A stretch of 64,000 bases of DNA. Origin: Natronohydrobacter sp. (GTDB taxonomy: Bacteria; Pseudomonadota; Alphaproteobacteria; Rhodobacterales; Rhodobacteraceae). Location: contig JAUVXF010000003.1 of assembly GCA_030603695.1 (NCBI GenBank), positions 154,999 to 218,998 on the forward strand. Reading direction: 5' to 3'. The translations under genes were made by a program, and so were the position numbers. A model generated the notes under the pieces. That model saw only the letters and a program-made list of their open reading frames with translations. It searched no databases and was not told the DNA's origin. Positions within the stretch are counted from its first letter, which is position 1; every line of letters begins with the position of its first letter. This document shows, one piece after another, positions 42,125 to 55,074 of this stretch.

Positions 42125-44056
42125 TCATTCTTCCAGCTCCAACCGCACCAGCGCGGCGCCTGCTTCGACCTGCGCGCCTGCGGCGCACAGCACCTCTGCC
42201 ACGCGGCCCGCGCGCCCGGCTACAAGCGTATGCTCCATCTTCATCGCTTCCAGCACGGCCAGCCTGTCGCCTTGCGCCACATCATCACCCGGAGCCACAA
42301 AAACCACCTTCACCAAGCCCGGCATGGGGGCCAGCACGATATCTGCGCCCAGCCCTCCGCCTGCATCGCGCGCCAGTGGATCAGGGCAAGCAAAGACGCG
42401 CGGCACATCGCCAAACAGCGCCACGCCAGATGACAGCCGCGCGCCAGCCACAAGTGCGGGCGCACCTGCCACGCGCATCCCCTCTGCCACGGCCTCCACC
42501 TCCAGCACGCGCCCCGCAATCTGCACCTGCGCGCGGGCAGGCCCAAGCACGGCAAGGCGCAAATCCGAATACCCCTCCAGCGCCACATCCTGCCAGATCG
42601 GGCCGCCAAGGCTGAACCCTGCCAGCGGATCACATAGCCCGTGCAAGCCCACCGCATAGGCGCAGGCGGCGGCCAGTTCCCAATCCGCAGGCGCGGGCAC
42701 ATGCGTCAGGCTGGCCAGATCGCGCGCGATAAGCCCGGTATCCACATCGCCTGCCTGAAACCCCGCATGGCGCGACAGCGCACTCAGAAAGGCCAGATTG
42801 GTTATTGTTCCCGCCACTTCGGTCGCGCTTAAAGCCGCTTCCAGACGTTTAAGCGCAATCGCACGGGTTGGGCCATGGGTGATGATTTTGGCAATCATCG
42901 GATCATACCACGGGCTGATGTCATCACCCGCACGCACCCCTGTTTCAATGCGGGCATTGGCGCTGAAGCGCAGATGTTCCAGCTGCCCTGTGGCGGGCAA
43001 AAAACCGGCGGGCACATCTTCGGCATAAAGCCGGGCCTCAAACGCATGGCCATCTATGGCCAGTTCGTCTTGCCTGCGCGGCAGGCTTTCGCCAGAGGCA
43101 ACGCGCAATTGCCATTCTACCAGATCAACCCCGGTAATCGCCTCTGTAACAGGGTGCTCCACCTGCAAGCGGGTGTTCATCTCCATGAACCAGAACCCAT
43201 CGGGGCGCAGCCCGCGCGCGCCATCAACAATGAATTCCACTGTTCCCGCGCCCTTATAGCCGATCGCGCGGGCGGCGCGCACGGCGGCCTGGCCCATCGC
43301 CGCGCGCATCTCTGGGGGCATGTCTGGCGCGGGGGCTTCTTCTATCACCTTCTGGTGGCGGCGCTGAAGCGAGCAATCGCGCTCGAACAGATGCACGGCA
43401 TCCACGCCATCGCCAAACACCTGCACTTCGATATGGCGCGGCTTGGGGATGAATTTTTCTACCAGCACCGCCGCATTGCCAAAGGCGCTGGCAGCTTCGG
43501 ATTTGGCACTGGCCAGCGCGTCCATAAATTGCTCTGGCGCCGCCACAAGGCGCATGCCTTTGCCCCCACCGCCTGCAACGGCCTTTATCAGCACCGGGTA
43601 GCCAATCGCATCGGCCGCGCCCGCCAGATGCTCCGGGTCTTGATTGGCCCCGTGATAGCCCGGCACAACCGGAACGCCCGCCTCACTCATCAACGCCTTG
43701 GCCGCGTCTTTCAGGCCCATGGCCCGGATCGCGCGGGCAGAAGGGCCGATAAAGACCAGCCCCGCCGCTTCCACATCGACTACGAAATCGGGGTTTTCTG
43801 ACAAAAACCCATAGCCGGGGTGAATGGCCTGTGCGCCTGTGGCAAGGGCTGCGCGGATTATGGCATCGCCGCGCAAATAGCTGTCGCGCGGCGCAGCGCC
43901 ACCGATATGGACGGCCTGATCTGCTTGGGCCACATGCAGCGCGCCTGCATCGGCATCGGAATAGACGGCAACCGTTTTCACCCCCAAGGCGCGGGCAGAG
44001 CGGATGATACGCAACGCAATTTCCCCGCGATTGGCAATCAGGATTTTGTCAAACAT
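42125..44056 (-). CDS. liuD: Methylcrotonyl-CoA carboxylase, biotin-containing alpha subunit
   Basis: MFDKILIANRGEIALRIIRSARALGV biotin carboxylase; C-terminal VLEAMKMEH biotinylation site; paired with carboxyltransferase in liu cluster. Confidence 0.93.
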   Translation of the reverse strand: MFDKILIANRGEIALRIIRSARALGVKTVAVYSDADAGALHVAQADQAVHIGGAAPRDSYLRGDAIIRAALATGAQAIHPGYGFLSENPDFVVDVEAAGLVFIGPSARAIRAMGLKDAAKALMSEAGVPVVPGYHGANQDPEHLAGAADAIGYPVLIKAVAGGGGKGMRLVAAPEQFMDALASAKSEAASAFGNAAVLVEKFIPKPRHIEVQVFGDGVDAVHLFERDCSLQRRHQKVIEEAPAPDMPPEMRAAMGQAAVRAARAIGYKGAGTVEFIVDGARGLRPDGFWFMEMNTRLQVEHPVTEAITGVDLVEWQLRVASGESLPRRQDELAIDGHAFEARLYAEDVPAGFLPATGQLEHLRFSANARIETGVRAGDDISPWYDPMIAKIITHGPTRAIALKRLEAALSATEVAGTITNLAFLSALSRHAGFQAGDVDTGLIARDLASLTHVPAPADWELAAACAYAVGLHGLCDPLAGFSLGGPIWQDVALEGYSDLRLAVLGPARAQVQIAGRVLEVEAVAEGMRVAGAPALVAGARLSSGVALFGDVPRVFACPDPLARDAGGGLGADIVLAPMPGLVKVVFVAPGDDVAQGDRLAVLEAMKMEHTLVAGRAGRVAEVLCAAGAQVEAGAALVRLELEE

Positions 44057-44089
44057 GGCTGGTGTCCTTTTTGGCCCGCGCGCGCGGCG

Positions 44090-45694
44090 TTACATGCGGA
44101 AAATGCCAAAGCGCGTCTGCGGGATGGGCGCATTCAGGCTGGCGGCCAGCGACAGGGCCAGCACCTGCCGCGTCTGGCGCGGATCAATGATACCGTCATC
44201 CCATAACCGGGCGGAGGCATAAAGCGGGTGTGACTGGCGCTCGAACATCTCCAGCGTGGGGCGCTTGAAATCCGCTTCCTCTTGCGCGCTCCAGTCTTTG
44301 CCCGCGCGCTCCAGCGCATCGCGCTTGACGGTGGCCAACACGCCCGCCGCCTGCGCCCCGCCCATCACCGATATGCGGCTATTGGGCCATGTCCACAAAA
44401 AGCGCGGGCTGTAAGCGCGCCCGGCCATGCCGTAATTGCCCGCGCCAAAACTGCCCCCCACCAGCACCGTGATTTTGGGAACCGATGTGGTGGCAACTGC
44501 TGTCACCAGTTTTGCGCCGTGGCGGGCAATTCCTTCATTCTCATACTTGCGCCCAACCATGAAGCCCGTGATATTTTGCAGAAATATCAATGGAATGCAG
44601 CGCTGCGAACACAGTTCGACAAAATGCGCGCCTTTTAGCGCGGCCTCGGAAAACAACACGCCATTATTGGCGATTATCCCCACGGGAAGGCCCATGATAT
44701 GGGCAAATCCCGTTACCAGCGTTTCGCCAAAGCGCGGCTTGAATTCGTCAAATTCTGATCCATCCACCACGCGGGCAATCACCTCGCGGATATCGTAAGG
44801 GATGCGCAGATCGGCGGGGACAATGCCAAGGATATCTTCCGCATCATAGGCGGGGGCCTGATAGCTGGCGGCGGTCTGGCTGCGCGTTTGCATCGGTCCA
44901 AGGCTGCCCACTGCCTGCCGCGCCAGTGCCAGCGCATGGGCATCATCTTCGGCCAGATAATCGGCCACGCCGGACAGGCGGGTATGCACATCACCGCCCC
45001 CCAGATCTTCGGCGCTGACCACCTCGCCCGTGGCGGCCTTTACCAAAGGGGGGCCAGCCAGAAAAATCGTGCCCTGATTTTTGACGATGATCGTGACATC
45101 TGACATTGCAGGCACATAAGCCCCGCCCGCCGTGCAAGACCCCATCACCACGGCAATCTGGGCAATCCCCTTCGCGCTCATCTGTGCTTGGTTGTAGAAG
45201 ATGCGCCCAAAATGGTCACGATCGGGGAAAACCTCGTCCTGATTGGGCAGGTTCGCGCCCCCGCTATCGACCAGATAAATGCAGGGCAGATGGTTTTCTT
45301 CTGCAACTTCCTGCGCGCGCAGATGCTTTTTCACGGTCATGGGGTAATAGGTGCCGCCCTTTACCGTGGCATCATTGCAAATGATCATGCAATCCCGGCC
45401 AGACACGCGGCCAATACCGGCGATTACGCCAGCACAGGGGGCTGCACCCCCATAAAGGCCATGCGCGGCGGTCATGCCCAATTCCAGAAAGGGCGCGCCC
45501 CTGTCCAGCAGGTTTGCAACACGGTCGCGCGGCAGCATTTTGCCGCGTGATATATGGCGGGCGCGCGCTGTCTCTCCCCCGCCTGCGCGGGCAAGGGCCT
45601 GCGCCTCGGTCACTTCCGCCAGCGCGGCCAGATGTGCATCACGATTTGCGCGGAATTGCTCTGACCCTGTCAGAATGGCAGATTTTAATTTCAT
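44090..45694 (-). CDS. liuB: Methylcrotonyl-CoA carboxylase, carboxyltransferase beta subunit
   Basis: [71 protein letters not shown]. Confidence 0.94.
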   Translation of the reverse strand: MKLKSAILTGSEQFRANRDAHLAALAEVTEAQALARAGGGETARARHISRGKMLPRDRVANLLDRGAPFLELGMTAAHGLYGGAAPCAGVIAGIGRVSGRDCMIICNDATVKGGTYYPMTVKKHLRAQEVAEENHLPCIYLVDSGGANLPNQDEVFPDRDHFGRIFYNQAQMSAKGIAQIAVVMGSCTAGGAYVPAMSDVTIIVKNQGTIFLAGPPLVKAATGEVVSAEDLGGGDVHTRLSGVADYLAEDDAHALALARQAVGSLGPMQTRSQTAASYQAPAYDAEDILGIVPADLRIPYDIREVIARVVDGSEFDEFKPRFGETLVTGFAHIMGLPVGIIANNGVLFSEAALKGAHFVELCSQRCIPLIFLQNITGFMVGRKYENEGIARHGAKLVTAVATTSVPKITVLVGGSFGAGNYGMAGRAYSPRFLWTWPNSRISVMGGAQAAGVLATVKRDALERAGKDWSAQEEADFKRPTLEMFERQSHPLYASARLWDDGIIDPRQTRQVLALSLAASLNAPIPQTRFGIFRM

Positions 45695-45729
45695 GCACCC
45701 CCCCCTTCAATCGCGCCGCAGTCGGGCGC

Positions 45730-46218
45730 TTACCCCTCGCCGGACAAAACGCCCATCAAATACAGCGCCTGTTCGGCTGTCATGGTCATCATGCAGCCCA
45801 GAAAGGCCGGGCTGGCCCCTGTGCCGCCCTGCCATTGTGATGCTTCAAAACTGCAACGCGCATCGCGAAACGCGATCCATGCGCGCTGCATATCGCGCAC
45901 GCCATCGGCCTGAATGGCCAGATGTGTTGGCAAATCCGTATCAGATGCCTGCATTGCCGCGCGTAATTGCTGATAGCCGCTATTGAGCATCTCATCCCAA
46001 TAGCCAAGCTCTGCATCCAGACAAAACCCCATCCCCATGGTGGTCTGACCATCTGCCGTGGCCATGCATTGCCCGGCTGATAGCCCGATACAGGCTGATT
46101 TGTCGCGGCCATGCCCGGACTTCAGAAGACATGTCTCTGTGGCCTGCGGCGTGAAAGACATGTCTTGCGCTGCAAGGGGCGTGGCGAACAAGGCAACGAA
46201 GGCTATAAAGGAACGCAT
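45730..46218 (-). CDS. Secreted DUF1311/LprI-like lysozyme-inhibitor family protein
   Basis: Signal peptide MRSFIAFVALFATPLAAQ; LNSGYQQLRAAM...VRDMQRAWIAFRDARCSFEASQWQGGTG motif. Confidence 0.78.
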   Translation of the reverse strand: MRSFIAFVALFATPLAAQDMSFTPQATETCLLKSGHGRDKSACIGLSAGQCMATADGQTTMGMGFCLDAELGYWDEMLNSGYQQLRAAMQASDTDLPTHLAIQADGVRDMQRAWIAFRDARCSFEASQWQGGTGASPAFLGCMMTMTAEQALYLMGVLSGEG

Positions 46219-46289
46219 CGGCAATAATCTCGCTTCTTTGGGGTGAAAAAGGAAGGCGTGCGCCACCTTGCGCGATGACGCAAGCCAAA

Positions 46290-47453
46290 TCACTCCATCG
46301 CCGCCATCAACTCGCGCCCTACCAGCATGCGCCGGATTTCCGATGTGCCCGCACCGATTTCCATCAGTTTCGCGTCGCGGAACAGGCGGCTGACAGGGCT
46401 GTCATTCATGAACCCCGCGCCCCCCATGGCCTGCACAGCCTGGTGCGCCTGTTTCATTGCCTCTTCCGAGGCATAGAGAACACAGGCCGCCGCATCCGCG
46501 CGCGTGACAGACCCCCGGTCACAGGCTTTGGCCACTTCATAGACATAGGCGCGGGCGGAATTCATGGCCGTGTACATATCGGCAATCTTGCCCTGCATAA
46601 GTTGGAAATTGCCAATGGGCTGGCCAAATTGGTGGCGGTCGCGCAGATATGGCATGATCTCATCCAGACAGGCAGCCATGATCCCTGTGCCAATGCCCGA
46701 TAGAACCACACGCTCGTAATCCAGGCCGGACATCAGCACGCGCACGCCCTTGCCGTCTTGGCCAAGCACATTTTCAAACGGCACTTCCACATCCTGAAAC
46801 ACCAGTTCCGCGGTGTTTGATCCGCGCATGCCCAGTTTGTCAAAATGCGCGCTGGTGGAAAATCCGGTCATGGATTTCTCGATCAGGAAGGCTGTAATGC
46901 CCCGCGCGCCGGCCTCTGGGTCTGTTTTGGCATAAACAACCAGCACATCGGCATCGGGGCCATTGGTGATCCAGTATTTTGTGCCGTTCAGAATATAGCG
47001 GTCATTTTTCTTTTCCGCGCGCAGTTTCATTCCCACCACATCCGAACCCGCGCCAGCCTCGGACATGGCCAATGCGCCCACATTCTCGCCAGATATCAGC
47101 TTGGGCAGATACTTTGCGCGCTGCGCATCCGTGCCGTTCAGGGCGATCTGATTGACGCAAAGATTGGAATGCGCCCCATAAGACAAAGACACAGAGGCAG
47201 AGGCGCGCGCGATTTCCTCTATCGCGATGACATGGGCAAGATAGCCCATGCCCGCGCCGCCCATATCTTCGGGAACGGTAATGCCCAACAGGCCCAGATC
47301 CCCCATTTCACGCCACAGCGCGCTTGGGAAAGTGTTGGCGCGGTCAATCTCTGCGGCCAAGGGCTTTACCCGCTCTTGCGCCCAGCGATGCACCATCTCG
47401 CGCAGGGCGCCGATATCTTCGCCTAGATCAAACTGCATGGATGCTGTGAACAT
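46290..47453 (-). CDS. ivd: Isovaleryl-CoA dehydrogenase
   Basis: Acyl-CoA dehydrogenase motifs ([88 protein letters not shown]); start [10 protein letters not shown]. Confidence 0.93.
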   Translation of the reverse strand: MFTASMQFDLGEDIGALREMVHRWAQERVKPLAAEIDRANTFPSALWREMGDLGLLGITVPEDMGGAGMGYLAHVIAIEEIARASASVSLSYGAHSNLCVNQIALNGTDAQRAKYLPKLISGENVGALAMSEAGAGSDVVGMKLRAEKKNDRYILNGTKYWITNGPDADVLVVYAKTDPEAGARGITAFLIEKSMTGFSTSAHFDKLGMRGSNTAELVFQDVEVPFENVLGQDGKGVRVLMSGLDYERVVLSGIGTGIMAACLDEIMPYLRDRHQFGQPIGNFQLMQGKIADMYTAMNSARAYVYEVAKACDRGSVTRADAAACVLYASEEAMKQAHQAVQAMGGAGFMNDSPVSRLFRDAKLMEIGAGTSEIRRMLVGRELMAAME

Positions 47454-47473
47454 TGCGTCTTGCCTCCCACAAT

Positions 47474-47487
47474 TGAACGCTTGTTCA
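47474..47487. promoter_or_regulatory. Putative operator upstream of ivd
   Basis: TGAAC-GCTT-GTTCA perfect dyad about 20 nt upstream of ivd start. Confidence 0.55.
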
Positions 47488-47612
47488 TTTATTACCCGTA
47501 GCACAGGCCCTGCGTCAAATGAAATTTGCGCTCTGCGCCCCGCTGCTGCCAATTGCACTTGCCGCGCCGCTGGCGCATTCTGCCGCCAAAGCTGCAACCG
47601 GAGAAACCCCAA

Positions 47613-48548
47613 ATGGCGCGCAAGATCATTATCGACACAGACCCCGGACAGGATGATGCGGTGGCAATCCTGCTTGCCCTTGCCTCTCCAGAGTTGGAGG
47701 TGTTGGGGATTACCTGCGTTGCGGGCAATGTGCCGCTACCCCTGACAACCAAGAATGCGCGCATGGTCTGCGAATTGGCGCAGCGCCCCGATATCAAGGT
47801 TTTCGCAGGGTGTGACAAACCCCTTGCCCGCGCGCTGGTCACGGCAGAGCATGTGCATGGCAAAACCGGCCTTGATGGCATCACCCTGCCCGATCCCGAA
47901 ATGCCGCTGCAAGATGCACATGCCGTGGATTTCCTGATCGATACCCTGCGCCGCGAAGCTGCGGGCACTGTCACGCTTTGCCCCATCGGCCCGCTGACCA
48001 ATATCGCAACCGCCATGCAGCGCGCGCCCGATATCATCGGGCGCATTCAGGAAATCGTGCTGATGGGGGGGGCTTATTTTGAAGTGGGCAATATTACGCC
48101 CGCGGCAGAGTTTAACATCTATGTTGATCCCGAAGCGGCCAAGATTGTTTTTGGCGCAGGTGCGCCGCTAACCGTCATGCCGCTGGATGTCACCCACAAG
48201 GCACTGACCAACCGCGCGCGGGTGGACGCATTTCGCGCCATGCCGGGCCGCGTTGGCCCTGCTGTGGCCAGTTGGACAGATTTCTTCGAGCGGTATGACA
48301 AGGAGAAATACGGCTCTGAAGGCGCACCGCTGCATGATCCCTGCACCATTGCCTATCTGCTGTGCCCAGAGCTGTTTTCGGGCCGCGAGATAAATGTGGA
48401 GATTGAGACCGGATCGGAATTGACCCTTGGCATGACCGTGGCTGATTGGTGGCGCGTCACGGGGCGCTCGGCCAATGCGCGCTTCATGGGCGATGTGGAT
48501 GCAGAGGGGTTTTTTGCGCTGCTTCTGGAACGCATAGCGCGGCTATAG
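47613..48548 (+). CDS. Nucleoside hydrolase (inosine/uridine-preferring)
   Basis: [54 protein letters not shown]. Confidence 0.94.
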   Translation: MARKIIIDTDPGQDDAVAILLALASPELEVLGITCVAGNVPLPLTTKNARMVCELAQRPDIKVFAGCDKPLARALVTAEHVHGKTGLDGITLPDPEMPLQDAHAVDFLIDTLRREAAGTVTLCPIGPLTNIATAMQRAPDIIGRIQEIVLMGGAYFEVGNITPAAEFNIYVDPEAAKIVFGAGAPLTVMPLDVTHKALTNRARVDAFRAMPGRVGPAVASWTDFFERYDKEKYGSEGAPLHDPCTIAYLLCPELFSGREINVEIETGSELTLGMTVADWWRVTGRSANARFMGDVDAEGFFALLLERIARL

Positions 48549-48564
48549 CGGCGCGCGGGGCTGT

Positions 48565-51043
<2,479 letters not shown>

Positions 51044-51055
51044 GTTTCTGCGCCA

Positions 51056-51129
51056 CACGCAAGATATGCAAAGGCAGGTAAGCCCGGTTGGGGACTAGCG
51101 GGATCGCACGGCCCTGCATATCTTGCGTG
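51056..51129. other. Long inverted repeat / putative structured RNA downstream of guaB
   Basis: CACGCAAGATATGCA (51056-51070) perfectly complementary to TGCATATCTTGCGTG (51115-51129), 44-nt loop. Confidence 0.7.
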
Positions 51130-51181
51130 CGGGCAGGCCCGTGGCAAGCCCCCCAGACACAAGGCACATAGCCCCCCGCAG

Positions 51182-51213
51182 CCTGCCGCTAAATGCTGGA
51201 CGCTGGCGGCAGG
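51182..51213. other. Second inverted repeat in guaB-ispH spacer
   Basis: CCTGCCGC (51182-51189) / GCGGCAGG (51206-51213). Confidence 0.55.
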
Positions 51214-51252
51214 GAGCGTTAAGTCTGGGCCAGATGAAATGAAGGGTCAGCC

Positions 51253-52206
51253 ATGTCCGCACTTCCCCCCCTCACCCTCTATCTGGCAGCGCCACGCGGC
51301 TTTTGCGCGGGCGTGGATCGCGCCATAAAGATCGTTGAGATGGCCTTGGAAAAATGGGGCGCGCCTGTCTATGTGCGCCACGAGATCGTGCATAACAAAT
51401 ATGTCGTGGACGGGCTGCGCGCCAAAGGCGCTGTGTTTGTGGAAGAGTTGGAAGATTGCCCGCCCGACAGGCCCGTGATCTTCTCTGCCCATGGTGTGCC
51501 AAAATCTGTGCCGCAAGAGGCACAGGCGCGCCAGATGCTCTATGTCGATGCCACCTGCCCGCTTGTCAGCAAAGTGCATATAGAGGCAGAGCGCCACCAT
51601 GCCAACGGGCTGCAAATGGTGATGATCGGCCATGCGGGCCACCCGGAAACCATTGGCACAATGGGCCAGTTGCCAGAGGGCGAAGTCCTGTTGGTGGAAA
51701 CGCCCGACGATGTGGCGGGGCTGTCTGTGCGCGACCCGCAAAAACTGGCCTATATCACCCAGACCACGCTTTCGGTGGATGATACCGCCGCAGTGGTTGA
51801 CGCCTTGAAAGACCGCTTTCCCGCCATCATCGGGCCACATAAGGAAGATATCTGCTACGCCACCACCAACCGCCAAGAGGCCGTGAAGGCTATTGCCCCC
51901 AAGGTTCAGGCGCTTTTGGTGATCGGCGCGCCGAATTCGTCAAATTCGCAACGGCTGGTGGAAGTGGGCCGCGCCAAAGGCTGCGCCTATGCCCAGCTTG
52001 TGCAACGCGCCGCAGATATTGACTGGCGCGCGTTGGACGGGGTGCGCCATCTGGGCATCACCGCCGGGGCCTCTGCCCCCGAAGAACTGGTCAATGAGGT
52101 GATAGACGCTTTTCGCGCCCGCCATGACGTGACTTTGGAATTGGTGGAAACCGCGCAAGAGCGTGTTGAATTCAAGGTTCCGCGCGTCTTGCGAGAAACC
52201 GCATGA
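51253..52206 (+). CDS. ispH: 4-hydroxy-3-methylbut-2-enyl diphosphate reductase
   Basis: [47 protein letters not shown]. Confidence 0.97.
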   Translation: MSALPPLTLYLAAPRGFCAGVDRAIKIVEMALEKWGAPVYVRHEIVHNKYVVDGLRAKGAVFVEELEDCPPDRPVIFSAHGVPKSVPQEAQARQMLYVDATCPLVSKVHIEAERHHANGLQMVMIGHAGHPETIGTMGQLPEGEVLLVETPDDVAGLSVRDPQKLAYITQTTLSVDDTAAVVDALKDRFPAIIGPHKEDICYATTNRQEAVKAIAPKVQALLVIGAPNSSNSQRLVEVGRAKGCAYAQLVQRAADIDWRALDGVRHLGITAGASAPEELVNEVIDAFRARHDVTLELVETAQERVEFKVPRVLRETA

Positions 52207-52652
52207 TCCCGCGTCCGGCGCTGTGGCTTGGCCTTGCGGGGCTTTTGCCGTTTCTCTGGGGCGTTCTGACCCAGCTTTCGCCCGCTTTGGCACAGATCAC
52301 GCTGGATACAGTTGGGCCGCGTTTTATCGGGCCATTCGTGCTGATCGCCTATGGCACCGTGATTTTATGCTTCATGTCCGGCGTGCTCTGGGGGTTTGCG
52401 GCGCGGGGGACGGCGGAAAAACATTGGGTTGGCTATGCGCTCTCTGTCCTGCCTGCGCTATGGGCGTTTTTCTTTGTGGGCGGCGGGGCGCAACAGGCGC
52501 TCAGCGCGCTGATCACCGGCTTTGTGCTGCTGCTCGTGCTGGATTTGCAATTCGCTCGCTGGGGGCTTGCGCCCAAATGGTGGATGTCTTTGCGCCTGCT
52601 GCTGACATCGGGGGTGGTGGCGGCCCTGTCCTTGGCGCTATGGTTAGACTAG
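52203..52652 (+). CDS. DUF3429-like integral membrane protein
   Basis: 149-aa polytopic protein ([24 protein letters not shown]); overlaps ispH stop. Confidence 0.8.
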   Translation: MIPRPALWLGLAGLLPFLWGVLTQLSPALAQITLDTVGPRFIGPFVLIAYGTVILCFMSGVLWGFAARGTAEKHWVGYALSVLPALWAFFFVGGGAQQALSALITGFVLLLVLDLQFARWGLAPKWWMSLRLLLTSGVVAALSLALWLD

Positions 52653-52677
52653 CCCCCTTGTTTTGAAAGCCTGTTCC

Positions 52678-53280
52678 ATGATCCTTTATTCCATGCCCTC
52701 TTCCGGCAATTCCTACAAAGTGCGGCTTTTGCTGTCACTTCTGGGGCGGCGTGATGTGACGCTGAGAGATGTTGAATATCAGACACCTGCCCTGGCTACG
52801 GCCAAGGCCGCGGGGCATCTGCCCTTTGAGCGCGCGCCCGTGCTGGTGCTGGAGGATGGAACCGCCCTGCCCGAATCCAACGCGATCCTGTGCTTTCTGG
52901 CCGAAGGCACGGATTTCATCCCGCAAAACCCGCTTGCCCGCGCGCAGATGCTGGCATGGATGTTTTGGGAGCAAAACCAGCATGAAGGCGTGATTGCCGT
53001 GCGCGCTGCGCTGCGCTGCTACCCCCACCGCGCCGCAGAGGCCACGCCCGCGCGTATGGATGCGCTGCTGGAACGCGGCAATCAGCTGTTGCAGATCATG
53101 GAAGACAGGCTTGCAACCCAAAACTGGCTTTTGGGCGCGGAAATCAGCCTCGCCGATATCTGCCTCTTTGGCTATACGCATTCGGCCCAGTCGCGGGGCG
53201 GTTATGATCTGGCGCAATTCCCTGCCATCCAAGACTGGATCGCGCGGGTGCAGGCGCTTGACGGGTTCGAGGCGCTGTGA
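52678..53280 (+). CDS. Glutathione S-transferase family protein
   Basis: [52 protein letters not shown]. Confidence 0.92.
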   Translation: MILYSMPSSGNSYKVRLLLSLLGRRDVTLRDVEYQTPALATAKAAGHLPFERAPVLVLEDGTALPESNAILCFLAEGTDFIPQNPLARAQMLAWMFWEQNQHEGVIAVRAALRCYPHRAAEATPARMDALLERGNQLLQIMEDRLATQNWLLGAEISLADICLFGYTHSAQSRGGYDLAQFPAIQDWIARVQALDGFEAL

Positions 53281-53738
53281 TGCCAGCGCTTGTTGCCTAT
53301 ACCGATGGTGCCTGTTCGGGCAATCCCGGCCCCGGTGGCTGGGGGGTGCTGCTGCAAGCCAAGCGCGGCGAGACCGTGGTGAAGGAACGCAGCCTTTCTG
53401 GCGGCGAACCCGACACCACCAATAACCGCATGGAATTGATGGCCGCCATCAGTGCGCTGGAAACCCTCAGCCAGCCCAGTGAAATTACCATTGTCACTGA
53501 TAGCGCCTATGTGAAAAACGGTGTGACCAACTGGATACATGGCTGGAAACGCAATGGATGGCGCACCGCAGACCGCAAACCCGTGAAGAATGCGGAACTC
53601 TGGCAACGGCTGGATCTGGCACAGGCCCGCCACAAGGTGATCTGGGAATGGGTGAAAGGCCATGCGGGCCACCCGGAGAACGAGCGCGCAGATGCTCTTG
53701 CCCGCGAAGGCATGGCCCCTTTCAAGGCCGCATTATGA
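53277..53738 (+). CDS. rnhA: Ribonuclease HI
   Basis: [53 protein letters not shown]. Confidence 0.97.
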   Translation: MMPALVAYTDGACSGNPGPGGWGVLLQAKRGETVVKERSLSGGEPDTTNNRMELMAAISALETLSQPSEITIVTDSAYVKNGVTNWIHGWKRNGWRTADRKPVKNAELWQRLDLAQARHKVIWEWVKGHAGHPENERADALAREGMAPFKAAL

Positions 53739-54358
53739 CTTTGCTTCAGGGGCTTGATTATCTGGCAGTGTTCATCTTCGGCCTGACAGGCGCTTTGGCC
53801 GCCAGCCGCGCGCAGCTGGATATCCTTGGCTTTCTGTTTCTCGCCTGCCTGACAGCCGTGGGCGGCGGCACGCTGCGCGATGTGATCCTGAACCGCGAGG
53901 CAGTGTTCTGGGTTTCAGATCCGGGCATGATCTTTTCGGCCTGTGTGGCGGCCTTTGTGGTGTTTTTCACTGCGCATTTGTTTGAATCGCGCCTGCGCGT
54001 TCTGGAATGGTGCGATGCGGCGGCGCTGGCCGTGGCTGTGCCTGCCGGGGTTGGGGTGGCGATGGGCATGGGGCAATCAGCGGCGATTGTGGTGATCATG
54101 GGGGTTGCAACTGGCACTTTTGGCGGGTTGATGCGCGATGTGGTGTGCAATGAAGTGCCGCTTGTCCTGAAAAAGGGAGAGCTATACGCCACCGCCGCCT
54201 TCAGCGGCGCACTGGCGGCGCTGGTTCTGGACTATCTTGGGGCATCTGCCCTTATGATGCTTTTGGCATGCGGGGCCACAACATTCGCCTTGCGCGCGGG
54301 ATCACTGCTGTTCGGCTGGTGCTTGCCAGTGTACAAAAGCCGGCCCAAACGGAATTGA
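53735..54358 (+). CDS. Trimeric intracellular cation channel (TRIC/YadS) family protein
   Basis: [57 protein letters not shown]. Confidence 0.92.
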   Translation: MTLLQGLDYLAVFIFGLTGALAASRAQLDILGFLFLACLTAVGGGTLRDVILNREAVFWVSDPGMIFSACVAAFVVFFTAHLFESRLRVLEWCDAAALAVAVPAGVGVAMGMGQSAAIVVIMGVATGTFGGLMRDVVCNEVPLVLKKGELYATAAFSGALAALVLDYLGASALMMLLACGATTFALRAGSLLFGWCLPVYKSRPKRN

Positions 54359-54373
54359 AATTGGGGCAGTTGG

Positions 54374-54595
54374 CTATCGCCCCAGCGTGGCAACTGTGCG
54401 CGACACGATCACAGATAGCGCCATCAAGACCAGCCCCGACAACACCAACCAAGCTGATACTGCTCCCGCGGCCTCACTCGCCCAAAACATCGACATCCCA
54501 GCCCCCGCTATCAGCAATAGCCAAGGGGCTACACTGCCCAAAAGGAAGCAAAGAAGACAAAAGGCCTTTATCTGGCGATCAGCGTTTTTTCCCAT
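54374..54595 (-). CDS. Small hypothetical membrane protein
   Basis: MGKNADRQIKAFCLLCFLLGSVAPWLLLIAGAGMSMFWASEAAGAVSAWLVLSGLVLMALSVIVSRTVATLGR, two hydrophobic segments. Confidence 0.5.
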   Translation of the reverse strand: MGKNADRQIKAFCLLCFLLGSVAPWLLLIAGAGMSMFWASEAAGAVSAWLVLSGLVLMALSVIVSRTVATLGR

Positions 54596-54785
54596 GGATA
54601 CAGAAATACTCCATTCCCCAAGCGCCAGCAAACAAAAACGATGTAATCAGCCAAAATGCACCAGGGCCAAACAGATGGGCCACCAGATTATCGACAGCTT
54701 GCGCTGTAATAAGAAAGGCAGACCCAGCACAGCCAAGCGATTTGACCACACATAGTGGAATATTGCCGGTGTTCCTATCAGACAT
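54579..54785 (-). CDS. Small hypothetical membrane protein
   Basis: MSDRNTGNIPLCVVKSLGCAGSAFLITAQAVDNLVAHLFGPGAFWLITSFLFAGAWGMEYFCIHGKKR; overlaps start of next small ORF. Confidence 0.5.
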   Translation of the reverse strand: MSDRNTGNIPLCVVKSLGCAGSAFLITAQAVDNLVAHLFGPGAFWLITSFLFAGAWGMEYFCIHGKKR

Positions 54786-54831
54786 TCATAAAAATAACCT
54801 TAACCAACTCAGTATAAACAGTAAAATCCTC

Positions 54832-55071
54832 TTAGCGGCGCCCCTGAAACCGCTGCCACAGCCACAAAAGCGCAAGCGAACCAAGTAGGGCCAGAACGAA
54901 CGCTCCCACCCAAGAGGCCGAGGTCATCAGAAAGCGAAAGCCAAGCCCGCCGATCACTGCCCCCAGAACCCCGATCACCATCGCAGTGGGCAAATCTGTA
55001 TTCATCTTCATCAGACGCGTGGCCAGAACCCCGGCCAATGCACCAACCAGAATAAGAACCACAACCGGCAC
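54832..55071 (-). CDS. GlsB/YeaQ/YmgE-like small membrane protein
   Basis: 79-aa MPVVVLILVGALAGVLATRLMKMNTDLPTAMVIGVLGAVIGGLGFRFL glycine-rich TM pattern. Confidence 0.7.
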   Translation of the reverse strand: MPVVVLILVGALAGVLATRLMKMNTDLPTAMVIGVLGAVIGGLGFRFLMTSASWVGAFVLALLGSLALLWLWQRFQGRR

Positions 55072-55074
55072 GGG

